From contig NZ_WMIB01000029.1 in NCBI RefSeq assembly GCF_009711125.1, positions 1 to 43,376 on the forward strand: DNA of 43,376 nucleotides, read 5' to 3'. Below the pieces are notes generated by a model that was not told the origin of the DNA, made no database searches, and saw only the letters and a list, made by a program, of their open reading frames with translations. This stretch comes from Metabacillus mangrovi (GTDB lineage Bacteria; Bacillota; Bacilli; Bacillales; Bacillaceae). This document shows positions 32,829 through 41,362 of the stretch, piece by piece (the stretch's first letter is position 1; each line of letters starts with the position of its first letter). A program made the position numbers and the translations under genes.

Positions 32829-33188
32829 TTTTTCAGCCGCGGGATCAAGAGGCGGCTGGTCGAGTTCACTCATATAGTTTTTTCCCCAGTCATACATCGC
32901 TTCAAGAATTGGCATCAAGGTTTCTCCCTGTTCAGTAAGAGAATATTCCACTTTGGGAGGCACCACCGGATAAACCTCACGGTGCACAATTCGGTCTTCT
33001 TCTAGCTCCCGCAGCTGATTCACGAGCATCCGCTGGGTGATCCCCGGCATGAGGGCCTTCAGTTCTCCAAACCGCTTCGTTCCTTCTTTGCCAAGGTGCC
33101 ATAAAATCAGCATCTTCCACTTCCCGCCAATGACAGAAAGTGTTAGCTCTTTTTCACAGTTGTACACTTTATCTCCGGATCGTGTCAT
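32826..33188 (-). CDS. hxlR: HxlR, formaldehyde-sensing activator
   Basis: A 120-residue DUF24/HxlR-family winged-helix protein. [20 protein letters not shown] and [14 protein letters not shown] match the B. subtilis HxlR pattern closely. Cys11 and Lys13 (NC-E-K), the pair reported to be cross-linked by formaldehyde in B. subtilis HxlR, are both present at the same positions. It activates hxlAB and is divergent from hxlA, as expected. Confidence 0.93.
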   Translation of the reverse strand: MTRSGDKVYNCEKELTLSVIGGKWKMLILWHLGKEGTKRFGELKALMPGITQRMLVNQLRELEEDRIVHREVYPVVPPKVEYSLTEQGETLMPILEAMYDWGKNYMSELDQPPLDPAAEK

Positions 33189-33206
33189 TGAACATCACCT
33201 CATCCC

Positions 33207-33265
33207 TTAGTATAACCCATAGTATACTTTTTATCACTATGTAAGATTAAAGTCAGTACTTACAT
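33207..33265. promoter_or_regulatory. Probable HxlR-binding and promoter region of hxlAB
   Basis: The gap between hxlR and hxlA contains TTAGTATAAC, ATAGTATACT (palindrome AGTATACT at 33221-33228), ACTATGTAAG and AGTACTTAC, a cluster of related AT-rich half-sites. HxlR is known to bind two imperfect repeats upstream of hxlAB. An inverted repeat GGCAATC/GATTGCC (33296-33302, 33322-33328) lies in the leader. Confidence 0.5.
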
Positions 33266-33355
33266 TAAAATAATTGAAGGAGTATGCTTGTAGAAGGCAA
33301 TCATTCAGGAATACTAATAAAGATTGCCCAAACTACTACTCAGGAGTGATTATAG

Positions 33356-33988
33356 ATGGAACTGCAGCTTGCATTAGACTTAGTAAACATTCCAGAAGCG
33401 ATTGAATTAGTAAAAGAAGTGGAAGACCACGTCGACATCGTCGAAATCGGAACCCCCGTTGTGATTAACGAAGGCCTTAAAGCCGTTAAGGAAATGAAAA
33501 AAGCATTTCCGGATTTAAAGGTTTTAGCTGACCTTAAAATAATGGATGCAGCAGGCTACGAAGTCATGAAAGCCTCCGAAGCCGGGGCCGACATTATCAC
33601 CATTCTCGGTGCTGCAGAAGACGCTTCGATTAAAGGCGCTGTCGAAGAAGCAAAAAAACAAAACAAAAAAATCCTGGTCGATATGATTGCCGTAAAAGAC
33701 ATTGAAACCCGTGCGCAGGAATTGGATAACCTCGGTGTAGACTACATCTGCGTTCATACAGGCTATGACTTGCAGGCAGCAGGCCAAAATTCATTTGAAG
33801 ACCTGAAAGCCATCAAGCGTGTCGTAAAAAACGCGAAGACCGCAGTAGCAGGCGGTATTAAAATGGATACACTCCCTGAAGTCATTAAAGCGAATCCTGA
33901 CCTCGTCATTGTCGGAGGAGGCATTACAGGGCAGGATGATAAAAAAGGTACAGCTGCCAAAATGCAAGAACTGATCAAGCAAGGGTAA
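33356..33988 (+). CDS. hxlA: 3-hexulose-6-phosphate synthase
   Basis: A 210-residue TIM-barrel enzyme of the orotidine monophosphate decarboxylase superfamily. It condenses formaldehyde with ribulose-5-phosphate to give hexulose-6-phosphate, the first step of the ribulose monophosphate route. LALDLVNIPEAI, EIGTP, the metal-binding LADLKIMDAAGYE (D.K..D) and VAGGIKMDTLPE are typical. AGGAGTGATT precedes the ATG. hxlB starts 4 bp after its stop. Confidence 0.96.
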   Translation: MELQLALDLVNIPEAIELVKEVEDHVDIVEIGTPVVINEGLKAVKEMKKAFPDLKVLADLKIMDAAGYEVMKASEAGADIITILGAAEDASIKGAVEEAKKQNKKILVDMIAVKDIETRAQELDNLGVDYICVHTGYDLQAAGQNSFEDLKAIKRVVKNAKTAVAGGIKMDTLPEVIKANPDLVIVGGGITGQDDKKGTAAKMQELIKQG

Positions 33989-33992
33989 CTCC

Positions 33993-34550
33993 ATGCAAAC
34001 AGCTGAATTTTTCCGTACGATACTGAATGAACTTGAGGCAGCATCAGACGTCTTAAATGAAAAAGAAGCCGATGACCTTGTCAATAAAGTCATGGCTTCC
34101 AATAAAATTTTTGCTGCCGGCGCAGGCCGTTCCGGTTTAATGGCAAAGTCGTTCGTGATGCGGATGATGCACATGGGGCTTGATGCATATGCAGTTGGTG
34201 AAACCACGACTCCACAATTTGAGGAGGGTGACCTCATTATTTTCGCATCAGGATCCGGGGAAACAAAAAGTCTCGTTGCAATGGCTGAGAAAGCCCGATC
34301 CATCGGAGGCAGCATCGCATGCGTTACCATTTCTATAGACTCCACACTCGGGAAAATGGCAGACTTCACCGTCAAGCTTCCCGGGGCTCCGAAAGATCAA
34401 GCCGGGGAACGGAAAGAAACGATCCAGCCGATGGGTTCTCTTTTCGAACAGACTTTGCTCCTGTATTTCGATGCCGTGATTTTAAAGGTCATGGAGAAAA
34501 AAGAACTCGATACAAAAACCATGTACGGAAAGCATGCGAACCTGGAATAG
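33993..34550 (+). CDS. hxlB: 6-phospho-3-hexuloisomerase
   Basis: A 185-residue SIS-domain isomerase converting hexulose-6-phosphate to fructose-6-phosphate. It shows AAGAGRSGLMAKSFVMRMMH, GETTTPQFEEGDLIIFASGSGETKSL and the C-terminal PMGSLFEQTLLLYFDA. It completes the formaldehyde detoxification pathway with hxlA, four bases upstream. It would let the organism use or survive formaldehyde from methylated compounds. Confidence 0.96.
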   Translation: MQTAEFFRTILNELEAASDVLNEKEADDLVNKVMASNKIFAAGAGRSGLMAKSFVMRMMHMGLDAYAVGETTTPQFEEGDLIIFASGSGETKSLVAMAEKARSIGGSIACVTISIDSTLGKMADFTVKLPGAPKDQAGERKETIQPMGSLFEQTLLLYFDAVILKVMEKKELDTKTMYGKHANLE

Positions 34551-34557
34551 AAGCTGT

Positions 34558-34590
34558 AAAACGGAGAGGTATAGAGCCTCTCCGTTTTTT
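34558..34590. terminator. Terminator after hxlAB
   Basis: AAAACGGAGAGG (34558-34569) pairs perfectly with CCTCTCCGTTTT (34577-34588), followed by a T-run. It also lies downstream of the convergent ger operon. Confidence 0.92.
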
Positions 34591-34607
34591 ATTTGAGAAA
34601 AAAAAAG

Positions 34608-35708
34608 TCAGTTAATCACTCCGTATTCCGTAATCTCCACTTCAACCTTTGGAACAATTTCCATTGATGGATATTCTTTTTTCCACTCCACTTTATCCCA
34701 TCTATCTGGGTAGTACGCCATCAATTCCCTTGCGATCCCGAAAAGATCGCTGTTCGCTTCCTGAATTTTGGAAATGACGCGTTCTGCGTCTTCCGTCAAT
34801 TCTTTTGAAATTTTGCGGTTCAGCTGCTTCTTTGTCTTTTCTTTCGTTAACGTGTCCTGAGGGTATTCGGCCACGTTGATTTCTGCTTTCATTGTAATCT
34901 CCGCCCTCATCCTGCCGGGTTGAGCAGATAGGATTTTCATTTTCGCCTTGGATTTAAGGAACGTATAAGAGATATAATTTTTGTTTGCAGGTTCTTGGTT
35001 CTCATTGATTTTGCTCACGTACCTGGCGATTTTTGCTTTTTTATTCAAGAGCATCTGAAGAAGAACGGTTTCATCCGGAGAAAGATAGCCTGCTAAAGTA
35101 TGCCTGTTGAACATGGCCATGCCGTCAAGAATGATCTCGTCTCCTTCTCTTTTAATAGCCGGAAGGCCGAAATCTTTTCCATCGTCGAACAGGACGGAAC
35201 AGATGGTTTGAAGGCTTTGTTCAGGAATGGTCGTTTCTTTTTCTTCACTTTCAATCAGCTTAATCAGATACTCGGCAATCAGGACATTTTGAACTCTCCC
35301 GGCATTTAAAACATCTCCCGCATTTCCTTTAACCACAGCTAATTTAGAAGACACGGAGGCATCAGGATCGCGGTATACGACATCCAGAAAGGAATACAAA
35401 TCTTTCTGGACCAATTTTTCCCCAAAAAGAAAAACACGGTTCTTTGAAGGATCAAACCGGCCGGCGATTTTTCTGTCCATATCCATTCTAGTTTCTCTGA
35501 ACGTCCTTCCTTCCCCGGTAACAATGGCATTGATCGGGACGTTATTACTATAATCCCTGATCACGGATGTAACGAGCAGCCGGTCATCTTCTATAAGGTC
35601 CATTCCTGTACCGAAAACGAGCCGGCTTTCTTTTAATATCCTTTGGTCCCAGCACCCTGATAAGATGAGCTGCGATGCTGCAACCACGATTATCCATGCC
35701 TTTTTCAT
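34608..35708 (-). CDS. Germinant receptor C subunit lipoprotein (Ger(x)C)
   Basis: A 366-residue lipoprotein, third subunit of a GerA-type nutrient receptor in the spore inner membrane. The lipobox is LILSGC (Cys about residue 19), followed by the family's WDQRIL start. SRLVFGTGMDL and the C-terminal ELMAYYPDRWDKVEWKKEYP (GIA...YP..W....W) are hallmark regions. Its ATG overlaps the stop of the B subunit gene by 4 nt. Confidence 0.94.
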   Translation of the reverse strand: MKKAWIIVVAASQLILSGCWDQRILKESRLVFGTGMDLIEDDRLLVTSVIRDYSNNVPINAIVTGEGRTFRETRMDMDRKIAGRFDPSKNRVFLFGEKLVQKDLYSFLDVVYRDPDASVSSKLAVVKGNAGDVLNAGRVQNVLIAEYLIKLIESEEKETTIPEQSLQTICSVLFDDGKDFGLPAIKREGDEIILDGMAMFNRHTLAGYLSPDETVLLQMLLNKKAKIARYVSKINENQEPANKNYISYTFLKSKAKMKILSAQPGRMRAEITMKAEINVAEYPQDTLTKEKTKKQLNRKISKELTEDAERVISKIQEANSDLFGIARELMAYYPDRWDKVEWKKEYPSMEIVPKVEVEITEYGVIN

Positions 35709-36793
35709 CTCACAGACTCCTTTTTCCTAAAGAATGAAGTAAAATACAGCAGTACCGGAATCACGAGCACAAAAAACACCGTAGCGATCAGCAAGTAATC
35801 ATTCAGCACCTGTGCCTCCTGGTCTGTCGAAATGAAAAGAGCAATGCAAAATGTAACCGCACTGATTACAGGTACGGTGACAGACCGTTTAAGACGGGGA
35901 GCAACAGCAGCTGTACCCTCTGCTGAAAGAAACATATAGCCAACATAGGAAGTCAATACATTTACAATCCAAATGGAAACAAACAGCAGATCAAACCGCT
36001 CGATCACCTGAATGTAGAGCGCTTTAACAAGGTAGAGAATCGGCTGGGGGATCAGTTCAATTTCCTTCGGGCTGAAAACGATGTCGCAAACAATGGTTAG
36101 GTAAGCATAGATTCCCGTCACTGCAATATTTGCAGCTGTTGCTGCCTTTAATATGGAACCCGTCTTTTTTGCCTTTATATAAGGATACAAGATGAGCAGA
36201 ATCTCAAATCCAATCATTGAAAAATACACCTTTGTTACCCCTTTTGCAATTTCCATAACACCGGTCTGCGTGATCGGCAGCAGGTAACGGAATTCCAGAG
36301 GGTACGTATACAAGGCAATCAGGGTTATCACTAAGAGAAGCACGATTAAGGATGAAACGATGACATTAAATTTCGCAATCACTCCCGCTTTCTCCTTGCC
36401 GAGATAAATGCCGGTCAGGCAAAGCAAGGCAAGCAAAATCCATCGCGGTGTTTCATCCAGCACCCAGTCTTTAATTATGCCCACTGCAAAAATCAGGATC
36501 ACGGCCATCACTGTAATGCCGTACAGGACATACAGCATATTTACAGCTCCTCCGATAAACTTTCCGAACAGGACAGGCGTATACCCGTACAGATTGTAAT
36601 GGGAGAATTTTTTTCCAAGACCCCAATAGAGGCATAGAACCATCTGTATCATTAGCCCTGTTATCACAATACAGATCCAGGAGTTCCCTTTTGCATCCAA
36701 ATGAACATTGTAAGGAAGTCCTAATACCCCTACACCGATTTGTGTCTGAATCATAAAAAAGCATAGCTGGAAAGGAGTCACTTCTTTATTCAT
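35705..36793 (-). CDS. Germinant receptor B subunit (spore permease family)
   Basis: A 362-residue protein with about ten membrane helices, related to amino acid permeases. It starts with FQLCFFMIQTQIGVGVLGLP, the germinant-binding region of GerB-type subunits. It would recognise the nutrient in the dormant spore; the ligand cannot be deduced. Overlaps by 8 nt with the A subunit gene upstream and by 4 nt with the C subunit gene downstream. Confidence 0.94.
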   Translation of the reverse strand: MNKEVTPFQLCFFMIQTQIGVGVLGLPYNVHLDAKGNSWICIVITGLMIQMVLCLYWGLGKKFSHYNLYGYTPVLFGKFIGGAVNMLYVLYGITVMAVILIFAVGIIKDWVLDETPRWILLALLCLTGIYLGKEKAGVIAKFNVIVSSLIVLLLVITLIALYTYPLEFRYLLPITQTGVMEIAKGVTKVYFSMIGFEILLILYPYIKAKKTGSILKAATAANIAVTGIYAYLTIVCDIVFSPKEIELIPQPILYLVKALYIQVIERFDLLFVSIWIVNVLTSYVGYMFLSAEGTAAVAPRLKRSVTVPVISAVTFCIALFISTDQEAQVLNDYLLIATVFFVLVIPVLLYFTSFFRKKESVR

Positions 36794-38252
36794 TTTTCTT
36801 CCACCCTCTTGACCGGGATTCTCTCCAGCTATAGACAGGCCTTGTATCGTCTGGCCTGCTGTTCATCATCCAGACCGGTGCCCTGAGCAGCGTATCCTTA
36901 AAAAATCTGGCCGAGAATGGCGCCAGCGGGTACAAATAAGGGCTTCCGAGCGGCGTTAGCTTAACAAGATGGATCAAGATCAGCATCATAGAGATGACAA
37001 TTCCGAAAAAGCCGAACATCGCCGACATCAGCATGATGGGAAATCCAAGGATCCGGATCGTACTGCTCATTTCATTTGATGGGATGACGAACGATGAGAT
37101 CGCTGTTATGGCCACAACGATGATCATCGTATTCGATACAAGGTGCGCCTCAACAACCGCCGTACCAATAACAAGTCCCCCTACCACCCCGATCGTTTGG
37201 GCGATCGGGCTGGGGAGCCTGATCGATGCTTCCCTCAGGAGCTCAAGCGTGACCTGCATGATAATCGCCTCCAGAAGCGGCTGAAACGGAACAAATTCCA
37301 GTGAATTTTTGATTGAGAAAATCAAGTCCACCGGAATGGCTTCGTAATTAAAGGAAACGAGAGCGATGTAAAGGGCAGGCAGGCCAAGAGCAATTAAAAA
37401 GGATAGAAATCTCAGCAGGCGGAAAAACGAACCGAGTAGGGTCCGCTGATTGTAATCTTCTGATGACTGAAAAAAAGAAAAGAACGGAACAGGCAGTACC
37501 AGAACCGTCGGGCTGCCTTCCATTACGATTGCTACTCTGCCATCCATGAGGTTAGCCGCAGCCCGGTCAGGCCTCTCCGTATTAAGGATCTGCGGGAAAG
37601 GAGAAAACGGGTAATCCTCCAGATATTCCTCTAGATTTCCCGGAAAATGAAGCGAATCCGCCTGAATGCAGTCCAGCCTTCTCTCTACTTCTTTTACAAT
37701 CGCAGGGTTTGCAATTTTCCCGGCATAAACAACTGCAATGTTTGACTGACTCGTCCTTCCGATTTTCCGGACCTTTACCGTTAATGAAGGATGTCTGACA
37801 CGTTCCCTGAGCATCTGGATATTTTTCATCAAATTTTCCGAAAAGCTCTGGTGGGAGCCCCGGACAACCTGCTCGTTGTTCGGGGCTCTGGCTGAATCAG
37901 GTAATGGCTTATACACATTCAGAAGAGTCATTTTCTTTTCACCAGCTGTTAAAAAGACGCAATGTCCTTCCGCCATGTAACGGACTGCCTCGTCCAGGTC
38001 CTCTGTTTTCAGGATGCCTGTAACGGCAGCCACATCTTCAACTTTTCCTGCCGGACTTACAAGGAGGGGCTTGATGACGTTAAGCTGGATTAGCTCCCGG
38101 TTAGCTGCAGAGGCAAGAAATACGATGCATGATGGCTTACCGTTAAAGGGCACCGGTCTTACCTTTACATCACTTGAATGGAAAAAAGCTTCTTTTATAT
38201 AGCAGATGGCATCATCCGCATTGCCTGTATATGTGCTCAGCACCCGCATCAC
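36786..38252 (-). CDS. Germinant receptor A subunit (GerA family)
   Basis: A 488-residue protein with an N-terminal hydrophilic domain (about 1-240) and a membrane domain of five or so helices. Recognisable are RVRHPSLTVKVRKIGRTSQS, VAVVYAGKIANP-like strand, DGRVAIVMEGSPTVLVLPVP, LEAIIMQVTLELLREASIRLP, and IGVVGGLVIGTAVVEA. Several possible starts lie close together (38252, 38249 and a GTG at 38243); the GAGGTG site best fits the last. It heads an A-B-C operon. Such operons are normally read in the forespore from SigG promoters, but I could not see a convincing one in the 80-bp gap upstream. Confidence 0.93.
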   Translation of the reverse strand: MMRVLSTYTGNADDAICYIKEAFFHSSDVKVRPVPFNGKPSCIVFLASAANRELIQLNVIKPLLVSPAGKVEDVAAVTGILKTEDLDEAVRYMAEGHCVFLTAGEKKMTLLNVYKPLPDSARAPNNEQVVRGSHQSFSENLMKNIQMLRERVRHPSLTVKVRKIGRTSQSNIAVVYAGKIANPAIVKEVERRLDCIQADSLHFPGNLEEYLEDYPFSPFPQILNTERPDRAAANLMDGRVAIVMEGSPTVLVLPVPFFSFFQSSEDYNQRTLLGSFFRLLRFLSFLIALGLPALYIALVSFNYEAIPVDLIFSIKNSLEFVPFQPLLEAIIMQVTLELLREASIRLPSPIAQTIGVVGGLVIGTAVVEAHLVSNTMIIVVAITAISSFVIPSNEMSSTIRILGFPIMLMSAMFGFFGIVISMMLILIHLVKLTPLGSPYLYPLAPFSARFFKDTLLRAPVWMMNSRPDDTRPVYSWRESRSRGWKKNE

Positions 38253-38301
38253 CTCGAATGTTCATAGGTTCTCCGGATTGGCCGTTCCTATACAGACAGA
38301 A

Positions 38302-38329
38302 AAGGCCTGCCGGAAAGCCGGCAGGCCTT
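38302..38329 (-). terminator. Terminator of the desaturase gene
   Basis: AAGGCCTGCCGG and CCGGCAGGCCTT form a perfect 12-bp stem with a 4-nt loop, followed by T residues on the minus strand, 6 bases past the desaturase stop. Confidence 0.9.
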
Positions 38330-38334
38330 AATCA

Positions 38335-39351
38335 TTACAATTCCGTTTTCGGTTTTTGAAGCAGGTGCTTGATATCTTTAAACCTTACAAATGTTTTGTT
38401 CTTCTGATCCCACAAGTGGAAACGCAGAGACTGCAGGCTTGATAGCAAAGTGATCGTTGTTGCCTTATGGAGCGGCGGTGTCGATTGGTGAGCCTTCTCC
38501 AAATTATAATTCGGCACTTTCGGGCTTAAATGGTGAACGTGATGGAACCCGATATTGCCTGTCACCCATTGAAGGATCTTAGGGAGTTTGTAATAGGAAC
38601 TGCCGTCAACGGCCGCTTTTACATAATCCCACTCTTCTTCGTTTTCATAATAGGAATCTTCAAACTGATGCTGCACGTAAAACAGCCAGATGCCAAGTGC
38701 ACCGGATACAAAAATGATCGGAAGCTGAATCATCAGAAAAGCCTGCCAGCCGATCCACAGACACATCAGTGAATACGACGCTGCGATCAGAAAGTTGATC
38801 AGGTACGTGTTAAGACGCTCTTTTTTCCTGGCTCCTTTCCGGTTGAACCGGTTGGAGATCAGGAAAAGATAGATCGGACCAAGCCCGAACATCACAAGGG
38901 GATTTCGATAAAGCTGATATCCAACCTTCCTCCAAAAGGAAGATGAAACGTATTCGTCTACAGTTAGAACCCAGATATCGCCGGTTCCGCGCTTATTCAA
39001 ATTGCTGCTCGTTGCATGGTGGATGGAATGGGCCCTCTTCCACTTTTCGTAAGGAAACAGAGTCAGTACCCCGGTTATGACCCCCAGTACATCATTTCCC
39101 CTGCGTGTTTTTAAGAACGATTGGTGACAGCAGTCATGGAAGATGATGAAAATCCGGATCACAAAGCCGGCTGCGGCTATGGAAAAGACAAGTGAGAGCC
39201 AGAATGACACGGATAAACTCAGATAAGCAGCGAACCACAGCAGGAAAAACGGCGGCAATGTATTCAACAATTGTCTTGCACTAGATTTCACATTGGATTT
39301 TTCAAAGGGTGCCATGTTCTTTTTCAGCATAAGCTGTTTTTGTTTGGACAT
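38335..39351 (-). CDS. des: Membrane acyl-lipid fatty acid desaturase
   Basis: A 338-residue integral membrane desaturase that introduces double bonds into phospholipid acyl chains; in B. subtilis Des restores fluidity in the cold. The three histidine boxes are HDCCH (72-76), HSIHH (108-112) and GFHHVHH near residue 270. Hydrophobic segments flank the first two. The start at 39351 (MSKQKQL) follows GGGGAGG; the longer frame from 39381 would include that site. No desKR two-component genes lie beside it, so cold control, if any, is encoded elsewhere. Confidence 0.92.
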   Translation of the reverse strand: MSKQKQLMLKKNMAPFEKSNVKSSARQLLNTLPPFFLLWFAAYLSLSVSFWLSLVFSIAAAGFVIRIFIIFHDCCHQSFLKTRRGNDVLGVITGVLTLFPYEKWKRAHSIHHATSSNLNKRGTGDIWVLTVDEYVSSSFWRKVGYQLYRNPLVMFGLGPIYLFLISNRFNRKGARKKERLNTYLINFLIAASYSLMCLWIGWQAFLMIQLPIIFVSGALGIWLFYVQHQFEDSYYENEEEWDYVKAAVDGSSYYKLPKILQWVTGNIGFHHVHHLSPKVPNYNLEKAHQSTPPLHKATTITLLSSLQSLRFHLWDQKNKTFVRFKDIKHLLQKPKTEL

Positions 39352-39535
39352 TTTTTCCTCCCCGGTAACTCGAGTGTGCAACTCCTTAAGCTTACTACGT
39401 TTGAGGTCATAAAACTAGGTAAAGCTGATGGAAACAAGGGAGAATGTTGTGAAAATTCCTTGAACATATAGAGATTGCACCAATCATATTGTCCGAAAAA
39501 AAAGATGGTAAATTATAGTAGGGGGGTGCAGATTC

Positions 39536-39712
39536 ATGGGTAAATTTGATATGGTGTTTGATTTTATCCTGCTTATCGTTCTTGCATTTAAAGGGACTGT
39601 CTTTTATGGTATTCCTGCCTGGGTATTTGCCGGTGTACTCCTGCTCGGGGCCGGTCTTTTCACTTATTATCATTTTGCGTTTAAGAAGCAGGAAAAGCCG
39701 GCGGCCCGTTAA
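39536..39712 (+). CDS. Small membrane protein, 58 residues
   Basis: A reading frame with a very strong ribosome binding site (AGGGGGG) ahead of the ATG. The protein starts MGKFDMVFDFILLIVLAFKG, has a second helix (IPAWVFAGVLLLGAGLF) and a basic C-terminus (KKQEKPAAR). It lies alone between the desaturase (divergent) and the nucleoside transporter (convergent), with a terminator hairpin overlapping its end. Function unknown. Confidence 0.65.
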   Translation: MGKFDMVFDFILLIVLAFKGTVFYGIPAWVFAGVLLLGAGLFTYYHFAFKKQEKPAAR

Positions 39713-39729
39713 CAGGGCGACCGGCTTTT
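39693..39729. terminator. Bidirectional terminator overlapping the small membrane gene
   Basis: AAAAGCCGG (39693-39701) pairs with CCGGCTTTT (39721-39729), with an inner GCCC/GGGC pair. T-runs occur in both directions; it ends just before the transporter stop codon. Confidence 0.8.
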
Positions 39730-39732
39730 CTG

Positions 39733-40926
39733 TTACCAAACGTACAGACCGACAATCATGGCGCTTAACAGGGAAACGGCCATGCCGCTCACAAGAAGCT
39801 TCCACACATTTTTCCCGATCATTGAAGATTTTTCATCCCCGAGAACGGAGCTGAAGGTTCCGTAAATCATTCCTACCGTGCTGAAATTTGCAAATGACGT
39901 AAGGAACGTAGTGGCAACAGCCACCGTATGCGGACTAAGCGTATTCAGGTTCTCTTTTAGATCAAGCATTGCCACAAACTCGTTTGTGGCCATCTTAATT
40001 CCCATCAGCTGGGCTACATACATTGTATCCTTCCAGGAAAGTCCAAGCAGGAATGCAAACGGGCTGAACAGGATCGAGAAGATTTTCTGGATGGTCAGTC
40101 CATCTATAAAAAAACCAAGGATGCCGTTCAATATCGCCGTCAGGGCTACATACCCGATGACCATCGCCAGAATGACGATAACCATATTCATTCCGACCAT
40201 CATGCTGTTGGAAATCGTCGAGAAGAAATCCTTCTTCTCACTCTTCGGAGGAACGTACACAATGTCTTCTTCTTTAGCAACCTGAACAGGATTCAAAATG
40301 CTTGCTAAAAGCAGGGCATTCAGACAGTTCAATGGAATGGCGCTGAATACATATTCGGCGGGGACCATTGTCAGATACGCTCCAATAATGGAGCCGCTGA
40401 TGCTGCTCATGCTCATGATTCCAAATGTAAGAAGCCGGTTATCCTTCAGCACGACAAGCTGCTGGCGGATAACCGCGAGCGCCTCCGTATTGCCGAGAAA
40501 CATCATTTGAATCGAAAAGAAGCTTTCAAGCTTCGGCAGGCGGGACAGTCTTGAAATCACCCAGCCGACTTTATCAATAATCCACGTTAAAATGCCAAAA
40601 TAAGATAAAATATCAAAAAAGGTGACAATTACGATAATTGGCAGAAGCGCGCTAAAGAAAAAGTCGACCTGTTCATTCGCCATCACCGATGGAAACACAA
40701 ATGAAATCCCTTCATTCGCACAGGCAATCAGCCAATTAAAAAACGATGCAAATCCGCCGATCGCCTGTCCGCCAATTTTTGTCCCCAGCATAAACCACGT
40801 GATCAGAAGCTCCGCTGCAATCAGGATGCCGATCGGCTTCCATTTAACCTCTCTTTTCTTTGGTGAAAGAGCAAAAACCAAACCAATCACTACAAAAATC
40901 CCCAGCACATTCATTAGAAAATACAT
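39733..40926 (-). CDS. Concentrative nucleoside transporter (NupC/NupG family)
   Basis: A 397-residue membrane protein of the CNT family, importing nucleosides with protons or sodium. It shows the N-terminal helix pair, EGISFVFPSVMANEQVDFFF, the gate region LGNTEALAVIRQQL, SMSSISGSIIGAYL and TSFANFSTVGMIYGT. B. subtilis has NupC (pyrimidines) and NupG (purines). A guanine-type purine riboswitch with a terminator precedes this gene, so a purine nucleoside importer is the better guess. Confidence 0.93.
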   Translation of the reverse strand: MYFLMNVLGIFVVIGLVFALSPKKREVKWKPIGILIAAELLITWFMLGTKIGGQAIGGFASFFNWLIACANEGISFVFPSVMANEQVDFFFSALLPIIVIVTFFDILSYFGILTWIIDKVGWVISRLSRLPKLESFFSIQMMFLGNTEALAVIRQQLVVLKDNRLLTFGIMSMSSISGSIIGAYLTMVPAEYVFSAIPLNCLNALLLASILNPVQVAKEEDIVYVPPKSEKKDFFSTISNSMMVGMNMVIVILAMVIGYVALTAILNGILGFFIDGLTIQKIFSILFSPFAFLLGLSWKDTMYVAQLMGIKMATNEFVAMLDLKENLNTLSPHTVAVATTFLTSFANFSTVGMIYGTFSSVLGDEKSSMIGKNVWKLLVSGMAVSLLSAMIVGLYVW

Positions 40927-41032
40927 GATGTCAACTCCCGGATGTCATTTTCCCAACAAAAAAGACCCTAATTTTCACCCTCAGCCAAAAATGGACAGAA
41001 AGCATGAAAAATAGAGTCTGAATGCCGGGACT

Positions 41033-41079
41033 AAAAAAAGACCGGACACCTCAAGGTTTCACACTTCCTTGTAGTCCGG
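41033..41079 (-). terminator. Riboswitch expression platform (terminator)
   Basis: On the minus strand CCGGACTACAAGG pairs with CCTTGAGGTGTCCGG around AAGTGTGAAA, followed after TC by seven T. The stem uses the 3' arms of P1 and P3 of the aptamer, so ligand binding and termination involve the same bases. Confidence 0.85.
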
Positions 41080-41138
41080 CATTTAGCGGCTGCCAGGTAG
41101 AAACGATCAGACCGAAGCTTAACTGATCTTATACAAGG
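41067..41138 (-). promoter_or_regulatory. Purine riboswitch, guanine type
   Basis: On the minus strand, P1 pairs CCTTGTA (41138-41132) with TACAAGG (41073-41067). P2 is GATCAG/CTGATC. The invariant GTTTCTACC follows, then P3 CTGGCA/TGCCGG with a loop containing CCGCTAAA, and finally GGACTAC. The specificity base in GACTA is C, as in guanine/hypoxanthine riboswitches; adenine types have T. The aptamer lies about 140 bp upstream of the nucleoside transporter gene and would switch it off when guanine or hypoxanthine is plentiful. Confidence 0.9.
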
Positions 41139-41160
41139 ATAACATGTAGCACGTTTAGAC

Positions 41161-41182
41161 ATTTACGGAATCCTCCGTAAAT
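41161..41182. promoter_or_regulatory. Inverted repeat upstream of the riboswitch
   Basis: ATTTACGGA (41161-41169) and TCCGTAAAT (41174-41182) form a perfect 9-bp inverted repeat with a 4-bp centre, just upstream of the aptamer in the transporter leader or promoter. It may be an operator or a hairpin. The rest of the gap to 41362 shows no gene. Confidence 0.45.
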
Positions 41183-41362
41183 GCAGGTTGTAAATTAGGT
41201 TGTTTGAGTAAAGTCATTTTAAAACAGGCTTGAGAAATAGGCAATACGATAATACAAAGTTGAAAGGTTCCGATTGTTCAAATAATACAGCCCATCCTTA
41301 TGTTTACTATTTCACATACCGGGAAGAGTACCCTAAATGATTATTATTGGAGGTCATAGAAA

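Noticed and set aside
38253-38334. SigG promoter of the ger operon
   Set aside because: No pair of -35/-10 elements with proper spacing was seen between the desaturase terminator and gerA.
41067-41138. Adenine riboswitch
   Set aside because: The base that pairs with the ligand (GACTA) is C, not T, which indicates guanine/hypoxanthine specificity.
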